Notes: a model not told the origin generated them from the letters alone. Positions 1 to 8,934 are shown, counted from the first letter of the stretch. The stretch: 51,682 nucleotides of DNA from CAZNNH01 sp964574335 (GCA_964574335.1 CAZNNH010000026.1:1-51682); one strand, 5' to 3'. Program-made: numbers and translations.

Positions 1-344
1 CTCACCACCGTCGCCCCCTCAGGTCCGTTGCTCCCCGGAGGGGCGTGTCCAACACTTAGTATCCGGGCGCCGGTACTTGGTAAACACGGTTCGTGCGTCG
101 AATGGTAACAGGGTTCGGGAACGTGTAGTAGGTGCCAAGCGCCCGAGTGGAGGGGACTTGGAACGAGCGATCGCCAGAGGGGCCGCCGAGCGAGGCGCGG
201 ATCCTTGCAGGATAGTCGGATAAGGGCTGCGAGAGTGTCCCCCACTGGCGTCATTCGGGGTCGGGTCGGCGCTGGTGCGCGGGTTTCGCTGAGGGAGCCG
301 GGCAGCGCTCCGCGGGCGGCCGGCCCCCACTACAATGGGAGCCC
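1..344. other. Intergenic / upstream region of moxR operon
   Basis: No convincing gene is visible in these 344 bases. Open frames here are short, rich in Arg/Pro/Ser and resemble no family. The base composition of about 60-135 is less GC-rich than the flanks, as expected for regulatory DNA. A TACAAT hexamer at 331-336 lies directly before the moxR start and is described separately. I see no tRNA or terminator. Confidence 0.5.
331..344 (+). promoter_or_regulatory. Possible -10 box / start-proximal promoter of moxR
   Basis: TACAAT (331-336) matches the sigma70 -10 consensus at 5 of 6 positions. It ends 8 nt before the ATG at 345, so transcription would begin at or next to the start codon. The bases GGGAG at 337-341 could instead act as a ribosome binding site, but the 3-nt spacing is short. 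No good -35 box is present 16-18 nt upstream. Confidence 0.3.
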
Positions 345-1292
345 ATGGTGGATGGCAGCCTGTACGTCCGGCTGGTGGAGAACGTCGAGCGGGTGGTGCT
401 CGGGAAGCGCTCGGCGGTGGAGATGGTGCTGGCCGCGCTGCTCGCCAACGGCCACGTGCTGCTCGAGGACGTGCCCGGCGTGGGCAAGACGGTGCTGGCC
501 CGGGCGCTGGCCCAGTCGATCCGCGCCGACTTCCGACGGGTCCAGTGCACGCCCGACCTGCTGCCCAGCGACATCACCGGCGTCTCCATCTACAACCCTC
601 GCGAGCTGACCTTCGAGTTCCGGCCCGGGCCGGTGTTCACCCACGTGCTGCTGGCCGACGAGGTGAACCGCGCTACGCCGCGCACCCAGTCGGCGTTCCT
701 CGAGGCGATGGAGGAACGCCAGGTCAGCGTGGAGGGGACCAGCCACCCCCTCCCCCAGCCGTTCTTCCTGATCGCCACCCAGAACCCGATCGAGCTGGCC
801 GGCACCTTCCCGCTGCCCGAGGCCCAGCTCGACCGGTTCCTGGTCCGCATCCACCTCGGCTATCCGGAGGCCGCCGACGAGACGCGGGTGATGCTGGCCC
901 AGCGACAACGCCACCCGCTTCAGAGCCTGTCCGCGGTCGCCGACATCGCGGCGATCGCCGAGGCCCAGGAGGCGGTGACCCGGGTGTTCATCCACGACGC
1001 GCTGGTCGAGTACATCCAGCGGCTGGTGGCCGAGACGCGCCAGCACAGCCACGTGGCCTACGGCTCGAGCCCGCGCGGCGCGCTCGCCCTGATGCGGGCC
1101 AGCCAGGCGCTGGCCGCGATCCACGGGGCGCCCTTCGTCACCCCGGACCAGATCAAGCGGCTGGCGTCCAGCGTCCTCGCCCACCGGATCGTGGTCCAGC
1201 CGCGCTCGCGGGTGCAGGGGATCGACGGCGCCCGGGTGGTCTCGGACGTGGTGCTGCGGACGCCGGTGCCGATCGAGTTCGCTCCGGAGTAG
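345..1292 (+). CDS. MoxR family AAA+ ATPase
   Basis: A 315-residue MoxR-type AAA+ ATPase, a cytoplasmic chaperone-like ATPase thought to help assemble or activate partner complexes. Visible motifs are Walker A (DVPGVGKT, about residues 43-50), Walker B (VLLADEVNRA, about 101-110), sensor 1 (ATQNP, about 144-148) and the MoxR segment GTFPLPEAQLDRF. The length is normal for the family. It is followed after 15 bp by a DUF58 protein and then a DUF4129-type membrane protein, the classic MoxR neighbourhood. No VWA-domain gene is present in this copy of the cluster. The biological substrate cannot be told from sequence. Confidence 0.95.
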   Translation: MVDGSLYVRLVENVERVVLGKRSAVEMVLAALLANGHVLLEDVPGVGKTVLARALAQSIRADFRRVQCTPDLLPSDITGVSIYNPRELTFEFRPGPVFTHVLLADEVNRATPRTQSAFLEAMEERQVSVEGTSHPLPQPFFLIATQNPIELAGTFPLPEAQLDRFLVRIHLGYPEAADETRVMLAQRQRHPLQSLSAVADIAAIAEAQEAVTRVFIHDALVEYIQRLVAETRQHSHVAYGSSPRGALALMRASQALAAIHGAPFVTPDQIKRLASSVLAHRIVVQPRSRVQGIDGARVVSDVVLRTPVPIEFAPE

Positions 1293-1307
1293 CGACAGGC
1301 CTGCCCG

Positions 1308-2588
1308 ATGGAAGGGCCCCACACCCCGCTCTACCGCCGCTTCCTGATTGCGGCCGCCCTGCTGGTCGGCTTCCTCGGCCTCGTGCTCCAGGCCCGCGGC
1401 CTTCTGGCCCTGGGTGTCGCCCTGGCCGCCCTGGTCGTCCTCGCCCGGCTCCAGTCCAGCCGCCGGCTGCGCGGGCTGTCGGCCCGCCGCGAGGCCCACT
1501 CCAACGCGTTCGAAGGCGACCAGATCTCGATCACCCTGGTCCTCGACAACTACGGCCGGGGCAGCGTCGAGCTGGTGGAGCTGGTGGACTCGTTCGGGCC
1601 CGGCATCGCCGACAAGCAGGTGGTCCTCGAGCCGGGACCGCTCCGAGGCCGGCGGCGGCGGCGCCTCGCCTATCGGGCCTTCTGCTCCAAGGGCTACGGC
1701 ATCTACGGCGTGGGTCCGCTGCGCCTGGCGGTGGCGGATCCCCTGGGACTCTTCCAGCGCCGGCGGGTGTTCCCGGAGATCGAGATGTTCGCGGTGTTCC
1801 CTCGGGTGCACGCGGTCGGGGGCCTGGCGCCGCTGGGCGCCCGGCCCAGCCTCACGCCGCAGCCGATCTCGTCGGCCAGCGCCGCAGGCGGCGCGATCTT
1901 CCTGGGGGTCCGGGACTACCGTCCCGGTGACGAGCTGCGGCGCATCCACTGGCCGGCCAGCGCCCGTCGCGGCCAGCCGGTGGTCAAGGAGCACGAGGTC
2001 GACCTGATGCCGTACTTCACGCTCTTCCCCGACCTCCACCGCGCCGCCCGGGCCGGCACCGGCCGGAAGTCCACCCTCGAGTACGTGGTCCGGATCGCCG
2101 GCTCCCTGCTGTGGCAGGCGACCCAGCGGGGTGAGACGGTCCAGCTTCTCGGCGAGGGCGCGCGATCGGTGCTGGTGCCGCCGGGGCGCGGCGAGCTGCA
2201 CCTGACGCTCGGCCTGTACGAGCTGATCCGGGCCCGGCTCGACGGCGAGCTGCCGCTCCTCGACGTGGTCGAGCGACACCGGAGCCGGCTGCCGCGGGGA
2301 TCCACCGCTGCAGTCCTCTTCGGGTCGATCCGCATCGACGAGGCCCGGCTCGAGGAGCTGCTGGGGACGCTGATGGCGGCTCAGGTGCGACCCTTGGTCT
2401 TCTTCGTCAACGGCGACTCGTTCACGGCCGTCGAGCGCCTCGCTTTGTCCGCCACGGAGGTCGCCGAACGCTGCCAGCGACTGCGCGCCCTGCTGCGCCG
2501 GCACGGCGTGCCGGGGGCGATCCTGGGCGGGGACGACGACCTGGCCCAGGCGCTTCCCCGACCCGACCTGCTCGAGGTGAGCGCGTGA
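1308..2588 (+). CDS. DUF58 domain-containing membrane protein
   Basis: A 426-residue protein with two N-terminal hydrophobic segments (about residues 8-45) and the DUF58 core motif GVRDYRPGDELRRIHW (about 200-215), followed by ASARRGQPVVKEHE. DUF58 proteins are nearly always encoded beside MoxR ATPases and carry a VWA-like C-terminal fold. They are presumed partners of MoxR at the membrane. The ATG at 1308 follows the moxR stop by 15 bp. The 3' end overlaps the next gene by 4 bp (GTGA), so the operon is translationally coupled. Confidence 0.92.
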   Translation: MEGPHTPLYRRFLIAAALLVGFLGLVLQARGLLALGVALAALVVLARLQSSRRLRGLSARREAHSNAFEGDQISITLVLDNYGRGSVELVELVDSFGPGIADKQVVLEPGPLRGRRRRRLAYRAFCSKGYGIYGVGPLRLAVADPLGLFQRRRVFPEIEMFAVFPRVHAVGGLAPLGARPSLTPQPISSASAAGGAIFLGVRDYRPGDELRRIHWPASARRGQPVVKEHEVDLMPYFTLFPDLHRAARAGTGRKSTLEYVVRIAGSLLWQATQRGETVQLLGEGARSVLVPPGRGELHLTLGLYELIRARLDGELPLLDVVERHRSRLPRGSTAAVLFGSIRIDEARLEELLGTLMAAQVRPLVFFVNGDSFTAVERLALSATEVAERCQRLRALLRRHGVPGAILGGDDDLAQALPRPDLLEVSA

Positions 2589-3757
2589 GACCGGGGCCGT
2601 CCGCACGTGACGTCCTGGCGCCGCTCCTCCTGGCGCGCGAGCTGAGCCTCTACCTCCTCTCGTTTCACGCCGTCACCAACCCGCTGCTGGCCTGGGGGGC
2701 CACCGACCTGTCCCCGCTGGCCGCGGCCGCGGCCTTCCTGGCGGCGGCCCAGCTCGGCGGCCGCCGACTGGAGACGGCTTTCTCCAGCCTCGAGCGACGC
2801 ACGCGCGGGCGCCTGCGGATCGTGGGCGGCGTGCTCTACACGCTGGTGGTCCTGCTCGGGACGGTGATCTGCCTGGCCAGCAGCGATCCCGGCGTCTTCT
2901 TCCGCGCCGCCCTGGTGCTGGGAGCGCTCCAGCTCGCCGCGCTGGTCCTGGCCAGCGTGGATCGCGGCCAGTTGATCGCCATCACCAACGCCCTGGTCTT
3001 GGTGTGCCTCGGCGCGTTGCGCGGGGGCGGGGTGGCGGCCGCCGGCACCGCGGGGTACGTCGCGCTACTGGGCGGCTTCCTCGCCTTCGATCACCACGCG
3101 CGGAAGCTCACCAGCCTCACCAGCCGACCCACCCGCCTGGTGGCGGTGGCCGCGCGGCGCGCCGCCGCCACCGCGCTGCCGGTGGCGCTGTGTCTCTCCG
3201 CGGCCCTGAGCCTCTTCCCGGCCACGCCTTACGCGCTGGTCCGGGTGGTCGTCGAGCATCCCGAGGCGCGGCGTGCCGAGATCACCGCGGCCTATGCCCG
3301 GGTCCTGTCGCTGGCGCTCCTCGGTGGCTTCATCACGTATGGCCTGAGCCGCCTGCTCCGGCGCGGCGAGCCAGAGCGGGCGCCGACCCTCGAGTACCTC
3401 GAGGCCCAGACACTCTCCGAGGAGAGGCTACCCCCGCCTCGGCCACGGGGTCGGGCGACGGTCACGGGTATGCGCGGACGCATCGTCGAGCTCTACGTGA
3501 AGGTGCTCGCGCTGGCGGTGCGCCGCGGCCTCCGCCGTGGCCCAAGTCACACCGCCGAGGAGATCCGGCCCCGGCTCGCCGCACCGGCGGAAGCCGTTCT
3601 CGAGCTGACGCGTTTGTTCGAGAAGGCCCGCTACGGCGGACCCGAGCCGAACGCCGCCGACCTCGCAGCCGCCCGCTCGGCCGCCGCCGTGGTCGTCGGC
3701 TCACTGCGCCGGGACCACCGACAGAGCCGACGGGGGGCTCGAGCCACAAGCCATTGA
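2585..3757 (+). CDS. Membrane protein with DUF4129-like C-terminus
   Basis: A 390-residue membrane protein starting at a GTG that overlaps the DUF58 stop codon. It has several predicted transmembrane helices in the first 260 residues (for example near 35-58, 80-100, 105-125, 135-160, 195-215 and 235-255). The cytosolic C-terminal stretch contains THTAEEIRPRL then LTRLFEKARYGG, the pattern seen in DUF4129 domains of MoxR/DUF58 operons. The N-terminal part resembles the membrane portion of transglutaminase-type DUF3488/DUF4129 proteins, but I see no transglutaminase Cys-His-Asp core. The function is unknown, probably part of the MoxR membrane complex. Confidence 0.75.
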   Translation: MRPGPSARDVLAPLLLARELSLYLLSFHAVTNPLLAWGATDLSPLAAAAAFLAAAQLGGRRLETAFSSLERRTRGRLRIVGGVLYTLVVLLGTVICLASSDPGVFFRAALVLGALQLAALVLASVDRGQLIAITNALVLVCLGALRGGGVAAAGTAGYVALLGGFLAFDHHARKLTSLTSRPTRLVAVAARRAAATALPVALCLSAALSLFPATPYALVRVVVEHPEARRAEITAAYARVLSLALLGGFITYGLSRLLRRGEPERAPTLEYLEAQTLSEERLPPPRPRGRATVTGMRGRIVELYVKVLALAVRRGLRRGPSHTAEEIRPRLAAPAEAVLELTRLFEKARYGGPEPNAADLAAARSAAAVVVGSLRRDHRQSRRGARATSH

Positions 3758-3853
3758 CCTGGGCGTCGGGATGGCCCCCGCTGGCGGCCCAGCGACATGG
3801 GTGGCCACGGACCCCGCTCAGAGGGCGCTACCCCGTCACCTGCGTGCAGTGGG

Positions 3854-3871
3854 AGCAGGTGGACACCTGCT
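3854..3871. terminator. Hairpin between convergent genes
   Basis: A perfect inverted repeat, AGCAGGT-ggac-ACCTGCT, lies between the DUF4129 gene and the convergent sulfatase gene, 3 bp beyond the sulfatase stop. There is no T-run, so it may be a weak bidirectional terminator or an mRNA 3'-end hairpin. Confidence 0.4.
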
Positions 3872-3874
3872 GAG

Positions 3875-5194
3875 CTACTGGATGTAGCCAATCGCCCTGA
3901 GCTGTTCGACGACCCGGTCCACCTCGCCGGCCACCTGCTTCCTGCCGCGGCTCTCCACCTCGAGGGCGCGCAACAGGTCGTCCCGTACCGCCGGGTTCTG
4001 TCGCGCGACATCGACCTGCTCCTGTGCATCTGCCGCCAGGTCGAAGAGCTGCACGTCGCGGCTTTTGAGGAGGTAGAGCTTCCAGCGCTGGTCTTGGATC
4101 AGCCAGCCCTCGGTCCAGAGGGTGAAGACGCGGCGGCCGTCGCCGGTTTCCAGCAGGTTGATGCCGTCGAGCCTGCTCGCCGTCGCCCGCACCCCGACCA
4201 GGTCGAGGACCGTGGGTAGGATGTCGAGGGTGGTGACGGCGCCCAGGTTGCGACGTTGGCCCGCCAGCGGCTCGCCCGCGACGCTGATCAAGAGCGGCAC
4301 GTCGAGCTCGAAGCCGTGCATGCTGCCGCAGTGATCCCACTTGTCGTACTCGCCGAGGCGTTCACCATGGTCGGCGGTGATGATGACGACACTACGTTCG
4401 AGCAGGCCCAGCTCGCCGAGGCCGTCCAGCAGCCTGCCCACCTGCTCGTCGGTGTAGCTGATCTCGGCGTCGTACATGCTGCGATAGCGCTCGACCTGGG
4501 CCGGCGTGAAGATGGCGCCGGCATCTTCCCAGCGCTGCCCCGGCCCACGCGCCGCCAGTAGAGGCAGGCGCCGGTCGCCGTCGCAGGGCACCGGGTGCTC
4601 TCCGGCGAATCGATCGTACCCGGGCGGCGGCGCGTAGGGATCGTGGGGGTCGAAGTAGTGCAGCCACACGAGCTTCTTGCCGCGTGTCCCTGACTTGCCG
4701 AGGTAGGCCAACGCCGCGTCGGTCACCTGCGACGCGCGGCGGCTGGTCATGGCCCAGCGGTCGCGCTCGTCGTCCCTCTGGATGTCGAAGTGCTGAAATC
4801 CGCGCGCGTACTTCGGCAACGGCCCCTCCGGCGAGCGGAAGAACTGATGGCTGACGAAGGCTGACGTCTCGTACCCGGCGTCGCGCAGGTACTCGGCGAG
4901 GCGTGGCCGCGCGGTCCCGTGGTTGAGAGTGCCGGTCAACACCTGTAACACCGCCGGCGTGGTGCAGGGAGCGGGGCTGATGGCGTGCTCGAACACCGTC
5001 GCGTGCTCGGCGAAGGCGTCGATCCGGGGGCTGGTGGCCTTGGCGTAGCCATAGACGCCGAGATGGTCGGGGCGCAGGGTATCGATGGTGATCAGGATGA
5101 CGTTGCAGTCGGGGCAGACCACGCCGGGCTTGCCGCAGCTCGCCAGCAGCGGCACGGCGACGATCACCAGCGCTGGGAGACGAAGCCGGACCAT
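3875..5194 (-). CDS. Sulfatase-superfamily hydrolase, lipoprotein
   Basis: A 439-residue protein of the alkaline phosphatase/sulfatase superfamily. The ATG at 5194 gives a clean lipoprotein signal (hydrophobic stretch, then LASC with Cys20), so export and membrane anchoring are expected. A GTG at 5233 would add 13 residues and has an AGGA upstream. Metal-site motifs are visible: NVILITIDTLRPDHLG near the N-terminus, TADHGERLGE and the later SMHGFELDVPLLI. The nucleophile region reads TTPAVLQVLTG (residues 78-88), so the Cys/Ser of the sulfatase signature CxPxR is Thr78 and the Arg is Val. That makes formylglycine chemistry impossible; Thr nucleophiles occur in related phosphotransferases. The real substrate (sulfate or phosphate ester) is unknown. 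Confidence 0.85.
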   Translation of the reverse strand: MVRLRLPALVIVAVPLLASCGKPGVVCPDCNVILITIDTLRPDHLGVYGYAKATSPRIDAFAEHATVFEHAISPAPCTTPAVLQVLTGTLNHGTARPRLAEYLRDAGYETSAFVSHQFFRSPEGPLPKYARGFQHFDIQRDDERDRWAMTSRRASQVTDAALAYLGKSGTRGKKLVWLHYFDPHDPYAPPPGYDRFAGEHPVPCDGDRRLPLLAARGPGQRWEDAGAIFTPAQVERYRSMYDAEISYTDEQVGRLLDGLGELGLLERSVVIITADHGERLGEYDKWDHCGSMHGFELDVPLLISVAGEPLAGQRRNLGAVTTLDILPTVLDLVGVRATASRLDGINLLETGDGRRVFTLWTEGWLIQDQRWKLYLLKSRDVQLFDLAADAQEQVDVARQNPAVRDDLLRALEVESRGRKQVAGEVDRVVEQLRAIGYIQ

Positions 5195-5501
5195 ACCAGC
5201 GCCACTGTGACGCGACTCGCCCCGCTTGTCCACCCGACGAGGTCCTCAGGAGATGGGCTTCCGGCGCCGCGGCAGCGCCAGCCGCCGGCTCCCTGCTACC
5301 CGCCGAGCCTCCAGAGCCTGTCGCGGACGCGTCTGACCCGAGCTGCCGCCGCCCGCGGCTTGCGCCGCGGGGACCAGGGGTATACGGTTTATGTATGGCT
5401 AGCCCCGGGGCGCCGCCTGACGCGGGTGGCAGCGCCGGGGGCGATCCGTCATCGGGTGACGAGCAGAGGGCGCACTTCGATCTCGGAAATGGGGGCAGAC
5501 G

Positions 5502-6020
5502 ATGAGATGGCACGGACTGGCGATCGCGGCATTGTGCTGGTTACCTGCGGGCAGCGTGGTCGGGGCGGAGGATGGGGTCGATACCCAAGACTCCGTCGCC
5601 GCTCGGGAGCAGACGACGGCGGGCCAGGAAGACCCAGCCACGGCGCCGGACACCCCACCGGTCACCTTCACGGTCTCGGGCCAGGTGAAGTACCAGAAGA
5701 CGGGCCCGATCGACGTGCGTCTGTGCACCGAGGCCGAGTTCCCCGGGAACGGGAAGTGCGGTTGGACCGCCCGGATGGAGGTCGGCAGCTCTCCGGGAAC
5801 GGTCCCCTTCGAGCTGAAGGGCGTGCCCGCAGGCGTCTATGGCCTGCGCGCCTTTCAGGACACCAACGGGAACGGGGACATGGACGTCGGCATGTTCGGC
5901 CCCAAGGAGCCGTGGGCGCTCTATCTCCCCCATCGGCCCAAGTTCCACGCGCCACGCTTCAAGGATGTGAAGTTCGAGCTGAAGGGCGATCTGGAGGGCC
6001 TGGATCTCGACGTTCACTGA
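5502..6020 (+). CDS. Secreted DUF2141 protein
   Basis: A 172-residue protein with a short signal peptide (MRWHGLAIAALCWLPAGSVVGAE) and a low-complexity linker (residues about 24-50). The domain that follows has the DUF2141 pattern: VPAGVYGLRAFQDTNGNGDMD followed by FGPKEPWAL (about residues 107-140). DUF2141 proteins are small exported beta-sandwich proteins with an aspartate-rich DxNGNGxxD loop that may bind calcium; their function is unknown. The gene stands alone, convergent with the gene ending at 6171. Confidence 0.8.
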   Translation: MRWHGLAIAALCWLPAGSVVGAEDGVDTQDSVAAREQTTAGQEDPATAPDTPPVTFTVSGQVKYQKTGPIDVRLCTEAEFPGNGKCGWTARMEVGSSPGTVPFELKGVPAGVYGLRAFQDTNGNGDMDVGMFGPKEPWALYLPHRPKFHAPRFKDVKFELKGDLEGLDLDVH

Positions 6021-6065
6021 GACCCCAGGGCCCGGACAGGACCCGGTCTCGGCGGGACCGGCCAT

Positions 6066-6112
6066 GGGGACACGATCCCGAATCCACTGGCCAACGATGG
6101 ATTCGGGTCATG
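6066..6112. repeat. Palindromic intergenic repeat, copy 1
   Basis: The first of two tandem copies of a palindromic unit, with arms GGGGACACGATCCCGAATCC and GGATTCGGGTCATG. This copy lacks the closing GTCCCC of the right arm. The period to copy 2 is 54 bp. A third copy sits at 28164-28215. Confidence 0.85.
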
Positions 6113-6119
6113 CGGCTAT

Positions 6120-6171
6120 GGGGACACGATCCCGAATCCACTGGCCAACGATGGATTCGGGTCATGTCCCC
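6120..6171. repeat. Palindromic intergenic repeat, copy 2
   Basis: A complete 52-bp unit. The left arm GGGGACACGATCCCGAATCC can pair with the right arm GGATTCGGGTCATGTCCCC, leaving one bulge and one or two mismatches and a loop of about 13 nt. Its last base overlaps the stop codon of the gene at 6171-7505. It resembles REP-type elements mobilised by REP-associated (Y1) transposases, none of which is in the window. Confidence 0.85.
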
Positions 6172-7505
6172 TAGTCGAGGTCGAGGCTCAGGCCGATCGC
6201 GGCGTAGCCCTTGGCGGCCTCCGGGAAGCCGACCAGGGGCCCCCGCGACTTGACGCCGGCCGTCCAGCTCAGGCCCAGGCGGTCACGCTCCGACCGGCGC
6301 CACACGCCGCCGAGCTCGAAGCGGGCGCCGAGTGATCCCGACTGGTTGCCCCACATGTCCACCCTAAGCCGGTCCAGCCAGGCCGGGCCACCGTCCAGGC
6401 GGAAGCTGCCGCCTCCACCGACCACACGCTCCCCGTCCACGGCGCCCGTCCACCTCACATAGGCGCTGCCCGATCGGCCGCCCACCCGCCAGCCGGTCAG
6501 GGCCGTCGTCTCGGGGCCATAGGGTGTGAGCGTGAACGAGACGCCGGGCGCCAGTCCCAGCGCACCGACGTTCAGCCAGGGTGCCGGCGAGTACCGCTCG
6601 CCATGGACGACGCGGCCCTTGATCCAGGCCGCGGCCGACGCCCACAGTGTGAAGTCCGCCAGGTTCCAGTAAGCGCCCCGTCGCAGCTCCCTCGCCCTTG
6701 CGTCGACCGCCTCGGCCGAGAACTCGGGGCCTTGCTCGATCTCGGCCAGCTCCTCGGCATAGATGAGGGGGTCCGAGTGCCGCTCTTCAGGATCCATCGA
6801 ATCCAGGCGGCGGCGGCTGGTCCCGTCGAGCAGGTAGAGGGTCTTCCCCAGCTTGGTGGTGAAGTAGGTGATGGCGTCGCCGTAGTGCATCTGGTCGCGC
6901 GAGTAGAGGGTGGTGCGCACCCGATCGCTCAGCAGGCTGTCGGCCTCCCAGCCGCCCGCGGTGGAGGCCATCCGCTCCCAGACCGAGAGCTCCCGTGGGC
7001 TGGACCACACGACGCTTCCCCCGCCAGGGAAGAGGAGGGGTATGCGGGGCCCCTCGATCCTCAGCGTGTAGTACTCCACGTCGGCCGGACGACGCAGGGC
7101 GTGTCCCAGCTCGTGGTTCGGGATCGAGCCCCAACCGACCAGCGGATAGTCGATGAAGAAGCTCCAGGCGGCGCGACCGGCGATGGCCCAGCCGCCAGAG
7201 CCCTCCAGGGCTCCCGAGAAGAGCGGTCGCGTCGCCAGGTCGAGACCGCTCTGGGCGAGCTGGACGCCACCGAAGGCGAGCCCCGCGTTGCGGACCATCG
7301 GCACGGTGGCGTACTCGATCCGGATCTCACGGCGCGGCTCGGGCGCGTCGCTCGACTTGGATTCGGTCGACTCGACCTCGGTCGACTCCATCTCTCGGCC
7401 AACCGCAGCGTCCGTCTCATCGGCGGTTGCGGGGAGCGCGGTCGTCACCAGCAGCACCCCCAGAAGACGCGCGAAAGCCTTCACCGGCGACCGGCGATCC
7501 CTCAT
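6171..7505 (-). CDS. Predicted outer-membrane protein with HELGH motif
   Basis: A 444-residue protein. The start at 7505 is chosen because AAGGAG lies 8 nt upstream and the N-terminus then reads as a signal peptide ending near ATADE. A Ser/Glu-rich linker (about residues 35-60) follows. Near residues 130-134 is NHELGHALRRP, an HExxH zinc-protease motif, and about 50 residues later AGGWEADSLL could supply a third ligand. The last 130 or so residues alternate polar and hydrophobic residues with many Gly and aromatics and look like beta-barrel strands. I do not recognise the family. A barrel-linked metallopeptidase is an inference; the motif could be coincidental. Confidence 0.6.
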   Translation of the reverse strand: MRDRRSPVKAFARLLGVLLVTTALPATADETDAAVGREMESTEVESTESKSSDAPEPRREIRIEYATVPMVRNAGLAFGGVQLAQSGLDLATRPLFSGALEGSGGWAIAGRAAWSFFIDYPLVGWGSIPNHELGHALRRPADVEYYTLRIEGPRIPLLFPGGGSVVWSSPRELSVWERMASTAGGWEADSLLSDRVRTTLYSRDQMHYGDAITYFTTKLGKTLYLLDGTSRRRLDSMDPEERHSDPLIYAEELAEIEQGPEFSAEAVDARARELRRGAYWNLADFTLWASAAAWIKGRVVHGERYSPAPWLNVGALGLAPGVSFTLTPYGPETTALTGWRVGGRSGSAYVRWTGAVDGERVVGGGGSFRLDGGPAWLDRLRVDMWGNQSGSLGARFELGGVWRRSERDRLGLSWTAGVKSRGPLVGFPEAAKGYAAIGLSLDLD

Positions 7506-7965
7506 CACACGCGCTCCTTCGACGCGGCCGAGCGGAAGCTCGGTCACGTCCTCGTAGACAACACCTTCGTGGGTGACTCCACCGAAGCCGAGGGCGCAAG
7601 CGTTGGGCGCTCTCGGCGCTACCGAGACTTCTGACGCGACTAGGGGCAGCGTGGTCTCAGCCGCGGGGCGTTCGCGGTGAGCCCAACTAACGCTCCCGCG
7701 ACAAGGGTGTGCCGACCGGACGAAGCGGAGGCCGCGTTGCGAGGGACCGGGGGGCGCCAGCCGTGTGTCGAGGCGGGACCCGGCTCAACGAGCGCAAATT
7801 AGGGGTTTGCACCGATAGACGTCGCGAGTGGCCAGCCCCTAAGATCCAGTATCGAAGGTGGCTCCGGTTCGCCGAGTTGCCGCCACCATCCAGAGGGGAG
7901 GGATTCCAGTGCAACTGGAGCGGAGCTGCAGGCTGGCGGAACTCCTGGCGATCGTACAGTGGCGA
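7506..7965. other. Intergenic region between divergent genes
   Basis: About 460 bp between the divergent HELGH-protein gene and the secreted orphan. I see no protein with family features and no RNA gene. The part around 7790-7860 is relatively AT-richer and may hold the promoter of the rightward gene. I could not find a -35/-10 pair with proper spacing. Confidence 0.45.
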
Positions 7966-8919
7966 ATGCTGAGACGTTCGGTCGAGCGGATGCTCCCGCT
8001 CGCCTTGCTCACCACCGCCCTTTCGACCTCCGTCGTGTCGGCGCAGGAAACGGGGCCGAGCGCCTCGCAGCCCACTCGGGCCGACTGTCTGCAGGCCTGG
8101 GAGAGCATGTGGGAGGTCTCCAGCCAGGTGTGGGGGACAACCGACCTGCAGCGCCTCGATGAGCTGAAGGCCGAGATCGAGACCTATCGTCCACTGCTCG
8201 ACAAGTGCAAGAAGCGCGGCTGGGATGGCGACACCTGCTACGAGATCCTCTCGAACGAGGCGTCGGCGCAGGACACGCTGGACCTGTGGCAGGCGGCTGA
8301 GGCTAGGGCGGCCGAGGGGGAGAAGACGGCGGAGAGCCTTCGCCCCCTCATCGAATCGATGCGGGGCTTCCGGGATCGAATCGAGGCTTGCCAGACAGGT
8401 GGAGGCTCCGAGACCCTCGATCCACCGACGCGGCAGGGCGGCATCCCGACCGCCGCCTGGCTAGGCGGCGGCGCCCTGCTGGTGGGAGGGGGCGTGGCGC
8501 TCGCTGCCACGGGCGGGGGAGAGGACCCGCACACTCCCGCAGGCGCTGCGCCGACCACCACGACCACCACCATGCCGCCAGCGCTCCCGAGCGTCGTCTC
8601 GCTCAGCGGTGTCAAGCGGGACGACTCCTGCGACGAGGGCTTCTACCCGGATCAGCTCGCCAACCCGGCCGTCAACGTGAGCTATGACGGGACCAACCTG
8701 ACGGTGCACTCCACGGCCGACGTCGCCGGGCCCTTCAACTCCGCGACCGGTGAGTGGACCGGCCGGGGCACGTTCGAGGGCCACTTCGGCGCCGGCACAG
8801 AGACCTACTCCGGAACGTGGACCTTCCAGAACGGCCGGTGGGTCTTCCGGGGCACGCTGACCTTCCAGTTCGCGGACTGCGTCGTGACCTACGACGTGGA
8901 GCTCGTCGGGGTGGGCTGA
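7966..8919 (+). CDS. Secreted hypothetical protein
   Basis: A 317-residue protein of unknown family. The start at ATG 7966 gives a signal peptide (MLRRSVERMLPLALLTTALSTSVVSAQ). Residues about 25-145 are charged and helical with several Cys. Then comes a Gly/Ala-rich hydrophobic stretch (AAWLGGGALLVGGGVALAATGGG) and a Thr/Pro linker (TTTTTTMPPALP). The C-terminal part (about 205-317) is a beta-rich domain with YxGT/WTG/GTF repeats and two Cys. The frame stays open upstream to 7858, so a longer start is possible. It is convergent with the response regulator gene, 15 bp away. Confidence 0.6.
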   Translation: MLRRSVERMLPLALLTTALSTSVVSAQETGPSASQPTRADCLQAWESMWEVSSQVWGTTDLQRLDELKAEIETYRPLLDKCKKRGWDGDTCYEILSNEASAQDTLDLWQAAEARAAEGEKTAESLRPLIESMRGFRDRIEACQTGGGSETLDPPTRQGGIPTAAWLGGGALLVGGGVALAATGGGEDPHTPAGAAPTTTTTTMPPALPSVVSLSGVKRDDSCDEGFYPDQLANPAVNVSYDGTNLTVHSTADVAGPFNSATGEWTGRGTFEGHFGAGTETYSGTWTFQNGRWVFRGTLTFQFADCVVTYDVELVGVG

Positions 8920-8934
8920 GCCCAGATCGCCGAG

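Noticed and set aside
330..2606. 758-codon open frame on the minus strand across moxR and DUF58
   Set aside because: Antisense to two genes with clear motifs; composition and lack of motifs mark it as a shadow frame.
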